Origin: Ulota crispa
Lineage: Eukaryota; Streptophyta; Bryopsida; Orthotrichales; Orthotrichaceae
DNA: 64,000 bases
NCBI GenBank assembly: GCA_963920765.1
Contig: OY987252.1
Span: 5,813,966 to 5,877,965, forward strand
Direction: 5' to 3'
Shown here: piece by piece, positions 21,633 through 34,251 of the stretch
How the letters are laid out: each line of letters begins with the position of its first letter
How positions within the stretch are numbered: the stretch's first letter is position 1
The notes under the pieces: generated by a model
Database searches by the model: none
Told to the model about the DNA's origin: nothing
The model's input: the letters and a program-made list of their open reading frames with translations, nothing else
Made by a program: the position numbers and the translations under genes

Positions 21633-23253
21633 ATGGCAAGGCGTGATGTTTAGAAGGACAGGGTGGATGCCTGGTTCACAGGCATTGGAGATCCAATTGT
21701 GCAGATATCTCCAAAATCAACAAATGGTATTTTGGAGGCCGCACCTGCAAGACCAGATGGGGTCAATAGTATGGGTGCTGTGGAATCTTCAAAGGGGAAG
21801 AAGCAAGAGCAATAAAAGAGGCTCAAAGCTACAAACCTCAAGGAGTACCCAAGGAAGATTGCAATGAGGAGGTTTCAAGACGTGGTAATAAATTTTTTTG
21901 AGTAGTACTCCACCTTGCAACTAAATACTGCATACATCTTCCACGGAATGCAAAGAGGGGATACCATTAAGAAAAAATCTACCACTTGTTCTGGACAGCA
22001 ATGAATGAGGACAAGTGGCTTGAGGACCGCATGAAGGTGAACTTTCATAATTGGCTAGATGCTCAAGTGCAGACTTGCATCTTGAACCTGGTCCAAGTCA
22101 CCAACAGCATAAAAGGCTTCACGCGGGATGATGAGCCAAAGTAAGGACTGTTGAAGCTGCTGCACAGGAAGATGTACTGCTGGCACAATGCAATCTATGG
22201 ATTCTTGTCAAGCAATATTGGCTTTGCTACGTGGTATCAAAAGAGTCAAAACTTGGCCATAGGTCAAGGGGCAGCAGCAAGGGTGGTGTTCCTTGAGTGA
22301 GGGGTGGTGGTGACGGCCTTATCAAGCAGCAGCATACAAAGGGGGGGCAAGGATGGGTGCATAGATTTACCCTCCAAAATTCTAAACATATTCCTGATAC
22401 AATGGAATTAGCAAGGAAGACATTTTTGCATGTTGATGATTTGAAGAAGGCTAGGGAGAAGTTGTCCATTGAGGCATTGGTATGCCCATGCGAGCATCCA
22501 AGAGTTCTTAAATTCTTTGCTGTGAATGACACAAATATGGAATGTTATTCATAGTGGTGGAATGGAGGTATCCTTGGTGCTATGTTTCATTTGGATTGCA
22601 TGAACAAAGATTATAAAGAAATTAGAGAGCTTGCATATCACGCAACCCCACAAGTGATGGAAGAAGCAAAACAAATCATGGCATGCAGACACAATCGCAT
22701 TGAACTTGCTTGGGCGTTGATTTACATCCTTGAGGTAGTGCAGCAATGTTTGGTACTACACAACAACATCACTTCAAATAACATCATGTTACACTTTCCC
22801 GACGATGATGGAAGAACTATGTGGATTAGGCTATGCAATTGGAGAATGGACAGTCGCTTGAATGAAATATCTTCTTTGTTGTATCAATTCCAAGACCTTG
22901 GACAATTGCAGGCAATAAGAAAAAAATGTTGGTGGGTGGCACCAGAATTGATGTACTTGACTGCAAGGGCAAGATCTTCAGTATCTCCCACTAGGGTGGT
23001 GAAGCCACCATGTGTAGGTATGCACACAGGTGGATATGCCGTAGGAAAAATTGCAGCAAAGGTATGGAAGGAAGATAGAGGAAATGAAGAGATGATTCCT
23101 GATAACACTGCATTTATGATGTTCCAGGCAATATTGGGGGAATTGTGCAAGGAGGATCCACTACAACGACGCTCAGTGACACACGTCGTGCAACAACTTA
23201 GTGGGGCTCCAACAAATTGGACACCACCTCTAGGTTCCTACCACGAAGCCTGA
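21633..23253 (+). pseudogene. Protein kinase-like gene, decayed and lacking catalytic residues
   Basis: An N-terminal extension (21633-22260; KRLKATNLKEYPRKIAMRRF, MNEDKWLEDRMKVNFHNWL) precedes a kinase fold. A glycine-loop-like GQGAAARVV lies near 22266; a candidate ATP-site Lys is in ELARKTF and a candidate helix-C Glu in SIEALVCPCEH. The catalytic loop is HNNITSNNIML where HRDxKxxN is expected, and the DFG position reads LCNWRM; VAPEL (the APE motif) is kept. Asp in both key places is Asn, and Gly of DFG is Arg. Breaks: TAG at 21651, TAA at 21813, TAG near 21900, frameshifts before 22001 and near 22297, TAA at 22142 and TAG at 22552. From 22297 to 23253 the frame is otherwise open and ends in TGA. 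I infer a repeat-borne or amplified kinase-like gene, not an active kinase. Confidence 0.6.
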
Positions 23254-23544
23254 AAAGAACAAGAATTAAAGGACAAAGAAGCAAGGAATGGAATGCTAAT
23301 TATCAATATATTACATGTGATGTGCAAATTTTGGGTTGTACTACTTAACACTAGCCTCCATTATAATAGTGGAGAAATATATGTGTAGTAATGCTTGCAT
23401 TATTTTATGAATGTAATGTTCTCTATCCTTTTTTTTAATGTAAATAAATAAATATTTTGCTGACCATTTTCAAGCTGTTTGTAATGAATGGTTTTGTGGT
23501 ATGTTATTCAATTTATTCCAACCCTAAAGTGTACCTCAAAGGGT
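23254..23544. other. 3' flank of the kinase-like gene
   Basis: AT-rich; AATAAATAAATA at about 23445 could have served as a polyadenylation signal. Confidence 0.3.
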
Positions 23545-23880
23545 CAAAGTATTTGAATAAATGATCCCCAAAAGGGTCACCATGAACCATGTTTCAATTT
23601 GATCCCAAAAAATTCCCATATATCACACACCCTAATTGGAGGATGTGGTACAAATTTCAAATCATTCCAACACTTTTTGCAATAAGTATTAAATAAACCC
23701 CCCAATATCCCATCCTTTGGCAAGTATTTGAATAAGTGACCTTCAAGAGGGTCACCATGAACCATGTTTGAATTTGATCCCCAAAAAATTTGCATATGTC
23801 ACACACCCTAATTGGAGGATGTGGTAACAATTTCAAGTCATTCCAACACTTTTTGCTATAGGTATTAAATAATCCCATAT
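23545..23880. repeat. 175-bp tandem duplication
   Basis: Two units. CATGAACCATGTTTCAATTT at 23581 recurs at 23756 (175-bp offset), as do TCACACACCCTAATTGGAGG and TCCAACACTTTTTGC. Units are about 90 percent alike by eye. Confidence 0.8.
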
Positions 23881-24649
23881 TTCAGAGGTAATGTTTGTTT
23901 TAAATTTTAAGGAAAAGATTTTGTTATGGACTAGTATAAAAACACATGGACATAATGTGCAAGGAGGATGTAAAACATAATTATGCACGTCCTCCATCAA
24001 TTGATGAGATGAGACTGATGAGAGTGAAAGAACTCAAAGAAGCAAGAGTGATCCTTCATATTAATGCCAAAATTGGCATGTAGGGTGATGAACAACGAGC
24101 ACCCTAAACCCTTGCACATGAAAACATAAAGACGATATTATCTTCTACATAGAAGCACTCACCCATTTCCGTGCCTATGGTCGCGCCTGGAAACAACTAC
24201 ATTACCCTTTTTGGTAGGAGTTTCATTGTCGCCAAGTCCAGGTATTGGAATTTGTTGCAGTACTCTATAATCACTATCTCCTAGAACCTTGCCCAAGTCA
24301 CCAGACATAACGGTAGTAATTATCTTAATGGCTAGCTTTGCAAAACACAAGGACAAGCTAACACCAAATTTGTTCAGGAAAAGTCTAGAATAGCTAAAGT
24401 TATAGGATCTAAGGTAAAATATAAGGTAATTAGTGTTCAATTAAAGAAATGTAAGGATAAAGTTATGACAAAGGTACATCTAATTAGGAATTGGGTAAAT
24501 AGACTTATGTTCATCCTCTCTCATATGGGTTTCAATAACTCATAATCAATCCATTAGTCATGTATGCAATCCCATACAAATGCTGTAATTCTATCAAAGA
24601 ATTAAAAAGTGGGATTAAGGAAATTAACATGCATCAAACAAACACTAGC
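23881..24649. other. No gene recognised
   Basis: AT-rich. A 93-codon minus-strand frame at 24159-24440 shows no family likeness and is not called. Confidence 0.4.
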
Positions 24650-26420
24650 AATAATCTTTGGCAATAGTCACAATCAGTAGCCAAAAAGTCCGAGGCTATT
24701 GTTTGGTTATTGTGTGTTAACAACATCACAATGTGGCAATAATTTGGCAGTCAGTGTCTGTCAAAAACCATGCAACAATCTTTTGTAATCAATACCATTC
24801 TAGCCAATTCAATTAATTTCCATCCTTTACCATTTCTGCTTTCAACACGTCTATGGCCTAGTTCAAAAAGGATTCAGAAAAGAATCAATCAATGGCATGG
24901 TTAATTGATCCTTAATATTCCCATAATTATATACAACATTGTTCTATCATTTAGTCGATAGGTATTCTATTTAGTCAATAGCCTGTTTAGTTTCTATCAC
25001 AAAAATAAATCCATAAGCTAATGCTTCAATTTCTATCACAGAAACTATCATGTAATCACTATAATAAACACTTCACATGTCAATTGCCATCTGCTTCCAC
25101 TTGCCGTATTTCCAATAACTAGGAGTTTATACTTAGTTATAATCTTTGCCTCACGCTTTGGCTATAGTCTTTCTCCTTTGCTCCAATATTCAATCATAGA
25201 AAGGCACAAGCAAAGTATTCTCCTCAGATCATGGCCATCATTTCATTACTCAAGCATCACATCAATCAGTTCATAGCCTTTCTTTCAGATTTAACCATCC
25301 GAGCTATAACCTCACAACTTCAATTATAATCAACACTATTTCTCTCAAAAGTATCTCACTTCTTTAATTATTTTATGCATTGAGTTTTACAATTAGGGTT
25401 ATGTCAATTGCCTTCAGCATTTTCTCTCTTTGGAAAACACTTACATGATCTTTGTCAATCAACCAACAATGATCTGAATACTTTTCTTGTCTATAGCCTT
25501 TTTTGCTACTTGCCTTGGCTATAATCAATTAAAAATTGCATCCTGCTACAGCAAGGTATACACTTACAAATATGATCTATCTATAGCCTTACGCTCTTAA
25601 TCACTGAGACATTGCTAATGGCAATAGTCTTAACTTCCACAACATGGATACACATTATAGTTCATAGCCTTTTCTTTCACAAGTAAAATTTCTATAACAA
25701 CTCTGGCTATGTTTTGCTAATTTCTATTCAATCATTGAGTATGCAATTGGCTATTACCCCAAGCTCTCAATCCCTGAATTGCTCTCTTTCTGGTTTTAGC
25801 CTCAACTTTTATACATAAATATTAAAACACGGCCATTGCCTAAAGCTCTGCAAATAACACACTCTTGCTCTGGCTATAGCTTGTTACACCCATTCATTGA
25901 GTTTCCAATCGCTCAATGTCTCAAATACAAATGAAAATAACTACTTTAGACTATTGCCTTAACTCTCTCACGCTGTAATTAAACAATTACAATTGGCTAT
26001 AGTTTGGTATGCTCACTTGCTATGTCTCAATTAGCCATCGCCTTCAATCAAAGTTCAAGTCAATCACATCAAACATCAATAAACGCATCAATAAAGTCAA
26101 ACATAGAAAAACCATATCACTCAAACAACATCGGCCTTGCTTCACGCAAGCCGGATAGACAAACAAATACAGAATACTACCTTCCACAATCAAGGTAGAT
26201 TGGACGCATACATATTATAAAGCATAAAAACTGAATTAAAAAAAAACAAAGAAATTGCAAGGGAAGTTAGACTCTAAATTTTGCTCCAAAGAAAAATCAA
26301 AAAGTCCATAGCCTTATATGCAGAAAGAAAATCTCTCCACTTCTGTAACTAACTTTAGGCTATGCAACTTCCAATCGTCTAAAGTCTATTATCCGATTGC
26401 TTCAAAACCCACATACACAT
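24650..26420. repeat. CTATAGCC-motif array (probable subterminal region)
   Basis: About 1.75 kb in which TGGCTATAG, CTATAGCCTT, ATAGCCTTT and GGCAATAGTC recur dozens of times in both orientations at irregular spacing. This is not a tandem repeat; it resembles a transposase-binding subterminal region. It lies 3' of the hAT gene. No terminal inverted repeat could be placed with confidence. Confidence 0.55.
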
Positions 26421-26633
26421 TCCAATACACTTCTGAACCCAAATGCATTTTAGAACCATTCACACTCAATATTCAAATGCAAACATAAAATCCAAAAAGT
26501 AGTGTTCACAATAGCCCCAACAGATTTGGAATCATCATCATTGTTGGATCTAGCATTGCCACTTTGACTTGATGCATCAGGTAGGGGGGACAGGGTTAGT
26601 AGGAAGAGAAGGACAAACAATGGAGGACACTAT

Positions 26634-29460
26634 CTAAATAGGTCTTTGCTCGGTTGCATCCACAATCCCATCTATATTGGGCATCCCTACAGAGTCAAAT
26701 GGTTGGGATGTTGTATGTTCTCTTCGCAACCTTTGCCATCCTATTTTACTCACATGTTCACTAGTAGTACCTTGTTGATGAGGATGCTTAGATGGATTGT
26801 TTGGACGTACACCTAGGCGCAATGAATCCCAATTTGAAGTCCTACGCTTTAGCTTATTCAAAGTTGGGAAGAGATTAGTCAACCATGTGCCTATTAATAA
26901 AGTTGGTGCAACAAGATGAACTTTGGAAGAAGACGGCCTTGACAAATTCTGAATTGGTGGATTGTCCAATGTGGACATCTTGTGCCGCACTCCAATTGAG
27001 ACTTCATGTAAAGGGGGCATATCAACCGCAAGGGCACAAGAGGGTCCTTTTGTATGAGCATTATCAACAAGCAATGTTGGTGCTACCACCTCATCATCTT
27101 TGGATTCTCTTTGAACATTAATACCATTTGGTAATGTTAAAGTGGCCAATCATTTGTCAAGAGTGTCTAGACTTGGCAGAGTTTTTGCCACATCGTCCTC
27201 CTCTGTATTTCCTCCGCTTGGTACAGTAGTCCTTGTATGTGGAATATGTGGTGGTCTTTGTTTGGGTTCCTTGTGGCCATTGCCAATAGTATCCCCCTTC
27301 ATCAAAGTCAAATACGGACTTGTCAATTAGGGTACGTCTTTCATGCCCCCCACTATCCCTACAAAATGGGTCATTGTCTTTATTGCAGTCATCATCACCA
27401 AAGTTGGAGAGAACAGATCCACGGTCTAGTCCATCAGATTCTTCTATCATGGAGTCTTCTGATATCATGTTCTCTGTATACCACCTTGTTGGATCAGTTG
27501 CAGCCCTTTCCTTCAGAGTCCTAGAATTTGTATAAATGTAAACCAACTACTTTGCGCGCTTTGATGTCAATCTATTGCGGGCCTTGTTGTGAACAATGGA
27601 GTACATGCTCCAATTCCTTTTGCATGATGATGCAAAGCACACTTGTGCGCGGATCCTTTTGGCAATGGATGCAAGAGTATAGGCACGTGCTTCAAAAAGA
27701 TTCCACCATGCATGGGGCTATAAATTTAAAGTGTGAACGCATGGGAGTCCACCAAAATGGCCTTGTTCTTCTTGGAAAGCTTAGAACTCAATCAAAGCTG
27801 AGGCAAATGCTTGGTCTCCAATTGCCTTTTTGCACAATATTCTCAATATGGTTTGTTTTGCTTCATTGTGGTCCATTAGCGTGACTTCATCAAGTAAGAA
27901 GGGATTCAATAGAGCACCTGCATAATGTAGATCTATTCTCATCATATCCCACCTTGTATAAAACTTGTGTTCGGCGCGACCCGCATAATGAGCTGGTAAC
28001 AAAAACAGTGGATCCTTGAAAGATAAAACCGTCTTCTCCACGTTCTTCATCACAAACCATGCCTTCCCCATATATGGACGTTTGCCATCAAACTCTCAAA
28101 GAGCAACCAGGATAGGCTCCACCATGCACACAAAGTTCAATCATGACTTCCAAAAGGCATCTAATCGCACATGTCATCGAACAAAGTCCGCCCTTTTCCA
28201 CGTTTCGTCTGTTGTCAATTTTTTGAGGTACTCACTCCATTGCGGATCATGGATAGTTGATTACACGGCTTCCCTTACTTCCACCAAATGCTCAATCATG
28301 AGGAATGTGGTCGCAAAGCGTGTCTCATTAGGATTTTTCAATATATGATTGGGAGAATGTTGACAAAAGATTGCAAGTAGCATGTGATGCTTGCAAATGT
28401 AATTTACAATGACCCTCATTTTCCCCACAATGCTAGTTATCCAACCTTGTTTTTTCCAATCCTCAAGTAAATGGTCCTGCACATGCGCTTTACAACCTTG
28501 ATTGTATATGTGTGGAAACCATCCACTTATTCAAGCAGAGGCAGTACGCATGCTCCCTGCATTGTCTGTACAAACCTGTACTACGTTTTGTCCCCCCACC
28601 TCTTTGATGAAATCAAGCATACAATTAGCCACATAAGTAGCATTTTTGCTTTCACCTATGGTATCTACCAATCCAAGAAATACCTCTCTGCTTATACATG
28701 CCAACATGATATTGATCAATGGCTGATGCGAGACATTGTTCCATCCATCAAAGCATACTGTCACACCATACTTATGGATTGGTCCCCTTGTCTTTTCTAG
28801 CACCATTGCGACCACTTTGTCCTTTGCAGATTCCAAAAGCTATGAACAAAAAGCATGGTAAGCTAGAGGTTTGTATAGAACTTTTGCCTCTAATGTTGAT
28901 CTCACTGCATTTACAAAAGCATGGTGCTTTGCTACATTGAATGGTATATTTGCTCCTTGAAAAAACTTAGCCCATTTTTTGTCTACCATTTGTTTCTTTG
29001 AGGAGTTTATTCCTTCTTGTGCAGATAATTGTGTCAAAGGTCGATTGGGGGCTAAACTAGGGTCAAACGCCTCTGACAATTGTGCTTGGGAGCATTGTCC
29101 CTTATACGATTCTGCACCTTTATTTGCTGAGACTGAAGCAGTATGCTATTGCTCCCCCTGTACCGCACTTGCTAAAGTTGTTGACGACGATGTCACTTCC
29201 ACATTATTTTTAGTTTCACCCAAAGAGACAACAAGCACATTTCCTCCACAATTGTAAAACATGGCCTTCACAATTGCAGGAACTTTGTTGCATGGCCTCA
29301 TGCCGGGGAGGCTATTATTTCCTTTGTACCCCAAATGGAAAAGCAAGCAATCTTTTCAATAACTTATGAAATACTTGCAATGATTGCATGCACTATTCCC
29401 ATCTAATTGTTGCATGTACCATGGGTCTCATTGAGTCCTCTCCCCTTCCATTGCCACTAC
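26634..29460 (-). pseudogene. hAT-superfamily transposase (BED finger, DUF659, dimerisation region), decayed
   Basis: Minus-strand fragments in the right order for a plant hAT transposase. BED-like start (DGNSACNHCKYF near 29400), linker (KKWAKFFQGANIPFNVAKHH, 28970), DUF659 core (VTVCFDGWNN, LINIMLACI, VVQVCTDNAGSM; 28836-28531), then WITSIVGKMRVIVNYICKHH and NETRFATTFLMIEHLVEVRE (28482-28261), KDPLFLLPAHY and YTRWDMMRIDLHYAGALLNP (28071-27781), and the C-terminal RNWSMYSIVHNKARNRLTSKR followed by a stop and LVYIYTNSRTLKERA (27560-27500). A Ser/Thr/Pro-rich tail continues to 26634. DUF659-type hAT proteins move DNA by cut and paste. Several frameshifts and a TAG near 27546, in place of a charged residue, show that it is dead. 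Array 4 and the CTATAGCC array may be its flanking arms. Confidence 0.75.
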
Positions 29461-29699
29461 CTATTCTTCTACCTAACCTTGCAAAGAAGAGAGCAAGATT
29501 AGTATTTTGAATGAAATGTGATGAAGAAACAACTTTTTGCTCTCACAACAAGTGCTCCCTACACACACTCTTCTTGGCCTTCCCTCCAGCGCAGTGGTTG
29601 TAAACCAACCAAGTTATAAGAGCAAATATGAACAAGGAAAAGTGACCTTCAATATAAGGGAATCCTTCTTATGGTTTCTAAACCCTAAAACTTTTGTGG
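29461..29699. other. 5' flank of the hAT gene
   Basis: No promoter element can be assigned with confidence. Confidence 0.35.
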
Positions 29700-29960
29700 A
29701 CGGCTAGTCTTGCTCAACGGATTGAAAACCTTGTCAAGCCGTCCAATCAATGGACTCAGAGTCTAGTTGACGGACCATTCGTCCAATTGACAAACAGTAC
29801 GTCCACTGAACTGCCTGTGTGTCTAGTCAACGGACAATGCGTCTAGTCAACAAACTTGGTGTCCAGTCGACGAGCTTGTCAACGGACTTCATCCATGGCC
29901 TAGACGGCCCGTCAGCATTGCGGACAGATCCTGCCGTGTTTGGACACGTCAGGATGGATG
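29700..29960. repeat. GACGG-motif array 4
   Basis: Words GTTGACGGACC, CGTCTAGTCAACGGAC, GTCCAGTCGACGAG and GACGGCCCGTC recur over 260 bp, upstream of the minus-strand hAT gene. Confidence 0.65.
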
Positions 29961-30599
29961 CATCATGACATTTGGACATGAAAACCCAACGTCACGCTGA
30001 TTTAGATAACCGTGTATGCAGCTCCATTATTTGCGCACAACCTCCCCTTTCTTGTCAATATCATCTTCTCAAATTACGTTCTCTAAATGAAATGCAGCAA
30101 ACATCATTCCACATGTGTCACAATTGGTCAAATACTTGCTCTTTGCACTTCTCCTTCAATTCTTTGTTAAAAACCTAAAGTTCAAATTTTGTCTTCACAG
30201 GTTTTAAGTCTACTTTTGTAAGCATTAATACAATTGCATCCAGGACCCTACACCATTTGCATTTAACATATACTCTCTGCCTCTCTAAAGTAGGTTTACA
30301 TAACCTCAAAGAACATCACATTGTATACTCACCTACCAACGCTAACCCATCGGCATCCCACACATCCACTCAGATGACACTTCATTTCATCCAAGAAAAT
30401 TGAATTTTTTGTATTGGTTTCATTCAAAGTACAAGTAATCCCATGCACTGACCCAATCATTGCAGACTTACTTCATAACATGTTGCAAAGTTTGCAAAAA
30501 TGCTCTAATGTTTTAGTACATTTTCCCTACAGAAACACAAGGATTTGTATCTACACCAAGTCATTTCATATTCTCAAGAGTCCTAACAAGTACTTACTG
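29961..30599. other. No gene recognised
   Basis: AT-rich DNA; translations are low in protein-like signal. Confidence 0.4.
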
Positions 30600-31856
30600 C
30601 AATTGTGATAGCACAAGAAAGTACTTATCCTCATGTTGGCATTAAAAATAGCTTAAAACACCAAGAAGACAACTTGTTTTTGTTCCACAGGGATTTAGTT
30701 TGTAGTTCCTAAAGATGACTGGAACAAGATGAAGAAATCTGGTTTACAATTTGCAAGTAAAAACAACACATAAACACACATACACACTTGGGATAGTAAC
30801 TGGAAGTTATAACATCAGTAGATATGATTCTCTGATTATGCTCTCCAATTCACCCCAACAATCCAGACACCTGGAAGATGTATCCAATCTTGGTATCTAT
30901 TCCAGATCTGATTACAACATAAATTACAAGTAACAGAAGTTTAGCCTTTATATTAGAGGGTTCCGCACTTTTGATTAAGGAAGACAAGGTGAGTTCCTAC
31001 CCTTCGAGATTTTAAAGTGACTAAAGTATCACTAAACAAAAGAACAATAAAGAACACAAAGACAAAAGGATGCAATTACTTCCTCACAGCCAATCTGGGA
31101 GGAATCCCAAACTAACAGGTCATGCAAGAAACCCTCACAACCCCAAAATACTACAATGACAGACTCTCTCCTACTCGCTTCCAGTTGCTAAGATGGTAAT
31201 CAGATAATTAGCAGATCCCTATCTCATTGCTCACAATAACTCCTTATTGTAGTAGAAACTCTCAAGCCGTCAACAAACAGGCATTGGGATTGCTATCTAG
31301 ATTGCCCTAGTCTAAGGGTGGTTATTCTTCACAGAAGTATCCGGATTGTAAGCCCAAAACAAAGACTACCCTCTTGTACACACAATTTTCCAACCACCTT
31401 GAATTGCTTCCAGACACTGAATTGAATAGGATCCGGGGGTTACTCCTATTCCGCTTCCCTAACACTCGCGTTCTCATGCACTAGTCACCAAGTGATCAAT
31501 TCAAAGTTTTGAGATAAGAAACTTTGTCTGCATTTAGGAGAATTAGAAATATAAAATTGCCTAATGCAACAAGGTTCAGAGTTGCTTCTAATAGCTAATA
31601 ATGAAGAAAAACCCTAAAAGGTACTCTTCCGGTTTGCTACCCAACAAAGAATGCCACGTTTCATTCCCTGATCCAAAAAGTGGTGGTTCTCCTCTATCTT
31701 GCAAAGTTCAGGAGATAATGGATTTCAAATCCTGAAATTCCAAATCCTAGCATCTAGGTTCATCTCATTAGGAAGCAACTACTTTTGACTTCCTGAAGTA
31801 AATAAACTTTATTTTATATATCCTAGTATTATTGTTAATACTACCACAGCATTACT
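30600..31856 (-). repeat. Conserved 3' tail of the gag-like repeat, copy 2
   Basis: About 1.25 kb downstream of the copy 2 stop, collinear with 60631-61870 after copy 3. Shared words (sense strand): GGTTGGAAAATTGTGTGTAC, TTGAATTGATCACTTGGTG, GTTTAGTGATACTTTAGTCA and, near the end, CTTCTTGGTGTTTTAAGCTA then TTTTAATGCCAACA. Likeness fades just past 30604. The tail has no shared open frame and may be a long terminal repeat or 3' untranslated region; no second copy lies upstream of the gene. Confidence 0.65.
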
Positions 31857-33696
31857 AGGCATCCTTCCTTTTCTTTGATGCAACGGACACCCCCTTCCGA
31901 GTCAATTGCTTCCTGCTAGCTGGCGCTTGAGTGCCCTTTGCTGTCTTCCCTTTCTGCTGACGGGGTAACTTTGTTCCTTTTTGTGATAGGGCTACCGCTT
32001 CAAGATTGGAATCTATGGGTTCTTCTCGCAACTCTCCGGAAGAATCCTCGCTTTTTGTGCCGGAGGCAGATGACAAGTCATCTAGGTTGATCGGAATCGG
32101 TGAAGTCGACTCCTTTTGTTGCTTTTATGTGGTTTTCCTCTTCATTGGGTTTGGTGATTTTGCTGGGCCTCCATTGTTGAGTGTCACCCTAGATTGACTT
32201 CTAGTCTTGGATTTGGGCATTGACTCCTCTTTTGGCTTGAAGTTCACCTTATTGGGTAGCCGAGTAGAACGTGGAGTTCTAACCTCTTTGGCTCCCGCTT
32301 GTTCTAAGGGACGAGGTGACAGAGGTAGAGGAGTTCTCTTGACATGGGTAGCTCCTTTAGCTCTTCTGGATCCTTACCCTCCTTTTGATTTTACTTTTCC
32401 CTTGTTTAGGATGTCCTTCATCTGCTGCAAGACCGCCTCCATTCTCTCCGCATACTCCTCTAAGACCCTGACTAGCTTTGGCACTAGCTGCAATCCTTCC
32501 TTTAGGATTTGAGCATCAAACAATTTGGCTTTATTCACCTTGTCACTCGGAATTATTACATAATTCCCGAGATTGGTAATGTCACAAAATGCCTTGTCGG
32601 CCAGCTTGGTCTCCTCTGCATCCTGCCTCAATTGGGCCTGGAGGTCTGTCACCTATTCGGATAACCTCCCGATCTCCACTTCACTTGTCATCTTGATCTG
32701 GCAAAGAGTCTTCATTTTATCAAATATTTCATTAGGATGGAGGACGTCCACCAGCGCATATAGCTTACCAAGTATTTCTTGGTTAGACATAACCTTCAAT
32801 TGGATCACCTCCTGTTGAGTCATAACCTCAACAAAGGGTCGGGTCGCCCGAGAAGTCCTCACATCGGGTCTATTTGGCGCTTCGGTCTCCTCAATCGACT
32901 CCTAACCTTTCCCCTTGGCTTTCCCCTTCTTCTCTTGATCGGCGACCTCCTCTTTCCTGTCTTCCTTTTTCTCTTCCTTCTTCTCTTCCTTCACTTCTTC
33001 CTCAAATTCCTCTTCCGGTTCTGCCTCTGGAACAAAGTCATGCTTTAGTATTACTAGGGCTGACCTATAGGCTACCCTCTCATTCTTGGCCAGTAAGTCC
33101 AATGAGTGATATAGGTGGTATAGAAAGGGGCTAAGCTTGGAAGCTTTAGTATTCCCTTTTGTCCCAATCATCTTCAACACATGATCCCGAATCACTATAC
33201 TCCAACTCATTAGTCTTTCTTCCAATAATGATCCGGAGATGGTATTGGCAAGGGTAACCGTCACATATGCGAGTTGTTCCGGGAATAGAATGGGGATCAA
33301 AAACTTGAGCAATCTCCTCTTGCGGGGAATTTTACATTCCGCCACTGAATAACCATTCTTTGAGTGGGATCTAGTAGCAAATTTACCTGAGCAAACCTTG
33401 TTGTTTTGAGATGCCAACCCCTCTCCAACAGGATCAAAATGGTAAATTCCACACTAGTCTTCCTTTGTCCACGAACTTGGTCGAGCTTGCTTCGTGCAAT
33501 CCCATTGGCTTTGCGGCTCCTCCAACACTTCGCGGACCATATCCTTGTCCTTCAGACTCTACGACATCTCCATCAATCCTTGACATCCCATCTGTTACAA
33601 ATCATCCTCCAACATCTGCTACTTACTAGGCTCCTTGGATATGTGCGGGGTCACAAATTGGAAGGTTATATGCAGCAATTCCTTCTCTTTTCCCAT
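31857..33696 (-). pseudogene. Gag-like conifer-type repeat protein, copy 2 (broken)
   Basis: The copy with the best preserved ends. ATG at 33696 begins MGKEKELLHITFQFVTP, followed by QMLEDDL and DKDMVREVLEEP...QWD (33560-33480). The central domain reads KIPRKRRLLKFLIPILFPEQ, NTISGSLLEERLMSWSIVIR and FLYHLYHSLDLLAKNERVAY (33417-33040), then a long Glu/Lys linker (EEEVKEEKKEEKKED). The coiled coil follows at 32862-32374, with one TAG where copies 1 and 3 keep Gln, and a Lys-rich tail (QLTRKGVSVASKKRKDA) stops at 31857. Frameshifts separate the blocks. Gene, tail and orientation match copy 3. Reading away from it, nothing resembling a polymerase is present. Confidence 0.65.
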
Positions 33697-34250
33697 TGTT
33701 CCGGCAGTTCTACAATCCGGAAGCTACAAAAAACTAGTACAATCTTGTAACTAATCTCTGACAGCACTCAAACTTGCTCAGTTGCTATTCGGAGGTAAGA
33801 GAAGGAAAGTGAGAGCAAGAAGGTAAGTGAGGAACCTCTTTGTCCTTCCCTCCTAATTCCAATTCCGGCAATTGGTCAGACTGTTGCAATCGTTGGGATG
33901 TGATGATTAGGAGTTCAAATGCCATATCCCTAAACATTGATAGGGATGTGACTGAAACCATTGGGGTACCGAGCCAATCTTGATATTGAGGCCGATACTG
34001 TTTCTGTGAGCTCTTGAGGTGCTCCAGTACCATTGCCGCTATTGAAAATACTTGAGTGTAGATTCAAACATGAATTCCAAACTCCTATCCAAATTAAAGG
34101 GCGACTTGTAATGTCCTTGCTTAACCAGTTTTAACTAGTCCCGGATTACTATGGTATACCAAACCTTTGTTTCAACTATTCTCCTGTTTTTGGTTAGAAA
34201 AACATGAGGTAATGGATTAGAAAGGAGTGGTTTATCCAGAATTTTCAAAA
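33697..34250. other. Upstream region of copy 2
   Basis: An 82-codon minus-strand frame (34033-33785) precedes the start but has no counterpart in copies 1 and 3 and is not called. Nothing resembling a repeat of the 3' tail is found here, which argues against a simple two-LTR structure. Confidence 0.4.
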
Positions 34251-34251
34251 A

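Noticed and set aside
33785-34033. Minus-strand 82-codon frame upstream of gag-like copy 2 as part of that gene
   Set aside because: No counterpart in copies 1 and 3 and no splice signals linking it.
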